Assembly: GCA_029266655.1 (NCBI GenBank)
Contig: JAQSWL010000004.1
Location: 1-51,949 of the forward strand
Origin: Candidatus Midichloriaceae bacterium
Lineage (GTDB): Bacteria; Pseudomonadota; Alphaproteobacteria; Rickettsiales; Midichloriaceae
Direction: 5' to 3'
Length of the DNA stretch: 51,949 bases
The notes below the pieces were generated by a model. The model did no database searches. It was not told the origin of the DNA and saw nothing but the letters and a program-made list of their open reading frames with translations. Below are positions 49,409-51,949 of this stretch, one piece after another (position 1 is the first letter of the stretch; each line of letters starts with the position of its first letter). A program made the position numbers and the translations under genes.

Positions 49409-49555
49409 TTTGAAAAATTGGAGCGTCGCAGCTAATTTCTCCGCGTCCGCACCTATTGACATAGGCTTATGGTGCTCTCCATTGCTGCTCCTTCCACTTT
49501 TCCAAATTTCCTGTCGCCTATACTTTTTGCCAACTCTTAATTTACGAGAGGTATA
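49396..49555. repeat. Dispersed repeat family D, copy 2
   Basis: About 160 bp matching 5640-5800 throughout (CTCCGCGTCCGCACCTATTG, CATAGGCTTATGGTGCTC, TTTCCTGTCGCCTATAC, CCAACTCTTAATTTACGAG). It contains the fmt stop codon near its left end and abuts element F2 exactly on the right. Confidence 0.8.
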
Positions 49556-49731
49556 TATAGCTAAAGCAGTATAAAAAGGCATGAAACTCCTATAAAGAAT
49601 TGCGACGCCGCTGGGGGTGGCGGCGCGCAAGCGACGACAGGCGCCGCAAGGCTTTTAGTGGGTTTTTTCTCAAGTATACAAGTATTAAATTAACCCAAAA
49701 TAATATGCCTTTTTATAACGTTTTAGCTATA
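49556..49731. repeat. MITE-like element, family F copy 2
   Basis: 176 bp bounded by 27-bp arms (TATAGCTAAAGCAGTATAAA on the left; AACGTTTTAGCTATA at the right end) matching at 23 positions and closely resembling F1 (23871-24049). The interior differs: a GC-rich block (49600-49655) with CGCCGC/GCGGCG and GGCGCCGC hairpins, strongly unlike the surrounding AT-rich DNA. With D2 it fills the 389-bp gap before dusB. Confidence 0.8.
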
Positions 49732-49797
49732 TTATCATAACCTTGAAGTATTCCCAGATATAGATTATAATATCTCAAATTTCAAAATAAGGAACCA

Positions 49798-50775
49798 ATG
49801 GCAATTACAATAGGTGGGCATTCCTTAACTGCGCCAGTAATATTGGCGCCGATGTCTGGGGTGACAGATAAGCCATTTCGTAAAATTACTCGTAAATTTG
49901 GCGCCCCTCTGCTTGTAACAGAGATGGTTGCTAGCAGGTCTATGATAATTCAAACTAGGCAGTCTATGCAAAAGTGCGCATTTGACCATGAAGGCGGCCT
50001 AACTAGCGTTCAGCTTGCCGGTTGTGATGCTGAAAGTATGGCGGAAGCAGCAAAGTTAAATGAAGATTTAGGCGCTAAAATTATTGATATCAATTTTGGT
50101 TGCCCTGCAAAGAAGATAGTGAATAGTTATTCGGGTTCGCATTTAATGCGAGATGAGCCAACAGCAACGCAAATTTTAGAGGCTACTGTAAAAGCGGTTA
50201 AAATTCCCGTTACCCTAAAAATGAGAATGGGTTGGGATGACTCTAGCCTCAACGCTCCAAAACTTGCAAAGATCGCTGAAGATATGGGTATAAAAATGAT
50301 TACTATCCATGGGCGCACTAGATGCCAATTTTATAGTGGCAATGCCGATTGGAATTTTGTGTGTAAAGTAAAAGAGGCGGTTAAAGTTCCAGTTATAGTA
50401 AATGGTGATATTAAAGGCATAGATGATGCTGTTAAAGCGCTTAAAGAATCTGGCGCTGATGGGGTAATGATAGGGAGGGGTGCATACGGCAAACCCTGGA
50501 TAATAAACCAAGTCGCTCATTATTTAAATACAGGGGAAATTATTGCTGACCCTACGCATGCAGAAAAGTTAGATGTGTTGCTTGAGCATTTTGAAGACAT
50601 GTTAGAATACTATGGTAAAACAACCGGTGTTATGATGGCGCGCAAGCATTTGGGTTGGTATAGCGCTGGGCTTAAGAATTCTGGCGAATTCCGTGCTAGG
50701 GTAAATCGCATTACAGACCCTCAAGAGGTAATAGGAGCCATAAAGAGTTTTTGGGAAGCAGTCGCGGAAGTATAA
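49798..50775 (+). CDS. dusB: tRNA-dihydrouridine synthase B
   Basis: FMN-dependent enzyme reducing uridine to dihydrouridine in tRNA. The 325 residues form a TIM barrel with [19 protein letters not shown] (about 17-35), [10 protein letters not shown] (catalytic Cys near 102), LKMRMGWDD (about 139-147), [14 protein letters not shown] (about 167-180), VNGDI and [17 protein letters not shown] (about 221-237), then a C-terminal helical domain. It stands alone between repeats and the LRR gene. Relation to DusB rather than DusA/C is judged from length and motif wording. Confidence 0.95.
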   Translation: MAITIGGHSLTAPVILAPMSGVTDKPFRKITRKFGAPLLVTEMVASRSMIIQTRQSMQKCAFDHEGGLTSVQLAGCDAESMAEAAKLNEDLGAKIIDINFGCPAKKIVNSYSGSHLMRDEPTATQILEATVKAVKIPVTLKMRMGWDDSSLNAPKLAKIAEDMGIKMITIHGRTRCQFYSGNADWNFVCKVKEAVKVPVIVNGDIKGIDDAVKALKESGADGVMIGRGAYGKPWIINQVAHYLNTGEIIADPTHAEKLDVLLEHFEDMLEYYGKTTGVMMARKHLGWYSAGLKNSGEFRARVNRITDPQEVIGAIKSFWEAVAEV

Positions 50776-50894
50776 TTATTGGTATTATTTAATATACAAT
50801 TGATTATTAACTTTATAATTATAAAAATAATATGAAATTATTAAAATATATGATATAATATAAGTGGTAAGCAGATGTTTGTAAAGGATATGTT

Positions 50895-51856
50895 ATGGGA
50901 AAAGAAAAATGGAAAAAAGAGTTAGCAAATGGTGCATATATTGACTTTCTAGATGGTGCGCCTAAGACTTCTCTAATTTATATGCGTATAGGAGCGCCAG
51001 AAGCAAAAGATCTTGCGGAAGTTTTAAAAGAGGATGAGACTGTTACCTCTTTGTGGTTATGTGATAACAATATAGGAGATGAAGGTGCAAAATATATTGC
51101 GGAAGCTTTAAAAGGGAATAGGACTATTACCGCTTTAAGTTTATCCCGGAACAACATAGGAGATAAAGGTGCAACTGCGCTTGCGCTAGCTTTAAAGGCT
51201 AATACGAATCTTACCTATTTATATATTTATCTGGGAACAAAATAGGAGATAAAGGTGCAACTGCGCTTGCAGCAGCTTTAAAAGCTAATACGACTCTTAG
51301 CTGTTTAGATTTATATAATAACAAGATAGGAGATGAAGGTGCAACTGCGCTTGCAGCAGCTTTAAAAGCTAATACGACTCTTAGCCGTTTAGATTTACAG
51401 GGGAACAACATAGGACGTGAAGGTGCAACTGAGCTTGCGGCAGCTTTAAAAGCTAACACAAATCTTACCTATTTAGAGTTATCCGGGAACAAAATAGGAG
51501 ATAAAGGTGCAACTGCGCTTGCGGCAGCTTTAAAAGATAACACGAATGTTACCTATTTAGAGTTATCCGGGAGCAATATAGGACGTGAAGGTGCAACTGA
51601 GCTTGCGGCAGCTTTAAAAGATAACACGACTCTTACCTATTTAAATTTATCCGGGAACAACATAGGAGATGAAGGTGCAGCTAAATTAGATGAATTAATA
51701 TTATCAAGAGCAAATATTGTGTTTGCTTATTATAGAGGTATGGGTGTAGCTGTAAAAGCTGTATTGGAGAAGAGAGAAAACGATGCAAAAAAAACAACAC
51801 CTGAAAGTGAGCTTAATAATAAGCCTACGCCTTATTACAATATAGCTTTATTATAG
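50895..51856 (+). pseudogene. Leucine-rich-repeat protein gene with a 2-nt frameshift
   Basis: The frame opened at ATG 50895 (TTGTAAAGGATATGTT upstream) encodes about 110 residues with RNase-inhibitor-type LRRs, then stops at 51243-51245. The same LRR series continues without a break in the +2 frame to TAG 51854-51856. Comparison with the sibling repeats shows two extra bases in TTATATATTTATCTGGG (about 51219-51235), where the others read TTAGAGTTATCCGGG. Removing them gives one protein of about 319 residues with about eight 28-residue LRRs (GATALAAALKANTTL; LSGNNIGDE) and a polar tail ending TPYYNIALL. It may be a decayed gene, a phase-variable gene or a sequence error. Confidence 0.75.
51077..51670 (+). 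repeat. 84-bp tandem repeats encoding LRR units
   Basis: Near-identical 84-bp units carrying GGAGATAAAGGTGCAACTGC and GCAGCTTTAAAAGCTAATAC recur with exact 84-bp phase (for example GGAGAT at 51245 and 51329). The DNA identity between units is much higher than the protein repeat needs, which suggests recent unit duplication or conversion. Confidence 0.75.
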
Positions 51857-51949
51857 CTAAGTTCACATAAAAGAGTCATACTAAAAAGGTATTAAAGATG
51901 TCGTCTATAGAGCAATATGTTGTTCTGCGTATATGTTTAGCTTGAGCCC

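Noticed and set aside
51077-51670. CRISPR-like regular repeats
   Set aside because: The 84-bp units are continuous coding LRRs without spacers, and no cas gene is present.
51899-51946. 15-codon frame at the right edge
   Set aside because: Too short to support; no family resemblance and no clear ribosome binding site.

Overview
The window is AT-rich bacterial DNA that looks like a Rickettsiales genome, most likely a flagellated, repeat-rich lineage such as Midichloriaceae (Jidaibacter-like). The grounds are a 23S-5S rRNA unit with no 16S gene or tRNA beside it, a flagellar MS-ring gene (fliF), a ChpT-type phosphotransferase, a fused PutA, PPDK, and ankyrin and LRR proteins of the kind used as host-interaction factors. 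The lineage is inferred from gene content and protein resemblance, not from a database search.

Layout. 0.4-5.6 kb: fliF (-), then a rightward run of fabI, a GyrI-like protein, an SbtA-like transporter and glpX. 5.9-9.3 kb: an orphan membrane protein, then tsf and rpsB (-) separated and flanked by inverted-repeat elements. 9.7-14 kb: an envelope operon of a His-rich OmpA-like lipoprotein, ccmC, a predicted beta-barrel and a membrane GT2 glycosyltransferase. 14.4-16.4 kb: a putative effector (-) and an RNase D-like exonuclease with no standard start codon. 16.5-19.8 kb: the 23S-5S operon with a strong promoter, long processing stems and a terminator. 19.8-24.9 kb: a divergent cupin/HxlR pair, a YdcH-like protein, ppdK and an ankyrin protein (-). 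25-33.6 kb: an ABC exporter, then leftward chpT, a quinone oxidoreductase, and a coupled HAD - putA - coiled-coil unit. 33.7-37.7 kb: dnaK and two orphans. 38-41.9 kb: a compact histidine kinase - membrane protein - two small secreted proteins - nfuA operon. 42.3-51.9 kb: dnaG-rpoD, nuoC-ubiA, an orphan, fmt, dusB and a frameshifted LRR gene.

Metabolism. PutA (proline to glutamate), PPDK (pyruvate/PEP) and GlpX (fructose-1,6-bisphosphatase) fit an amino-acid-fed, gluconeogenic intracellular bacterium. NuoC, UbiA, CcmC and NfuA point to a cytochrome-c-containing, Fe-S-dependent respiratory chain.

The most striking non-gene signal is a set of small inverted-repeat, MITE-like elements (about 105, 160, 175 and 355 bp) filling most long intergenic gaps. 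Their arms change in concert between copies, so pairing is kept. They abut or nest in one another, one pair brackets rpsB, and several run into the 3' ends of genes and supply the last codons and the stop. No transposase, prophage, CRISPR array or tRNA gene was recognised.
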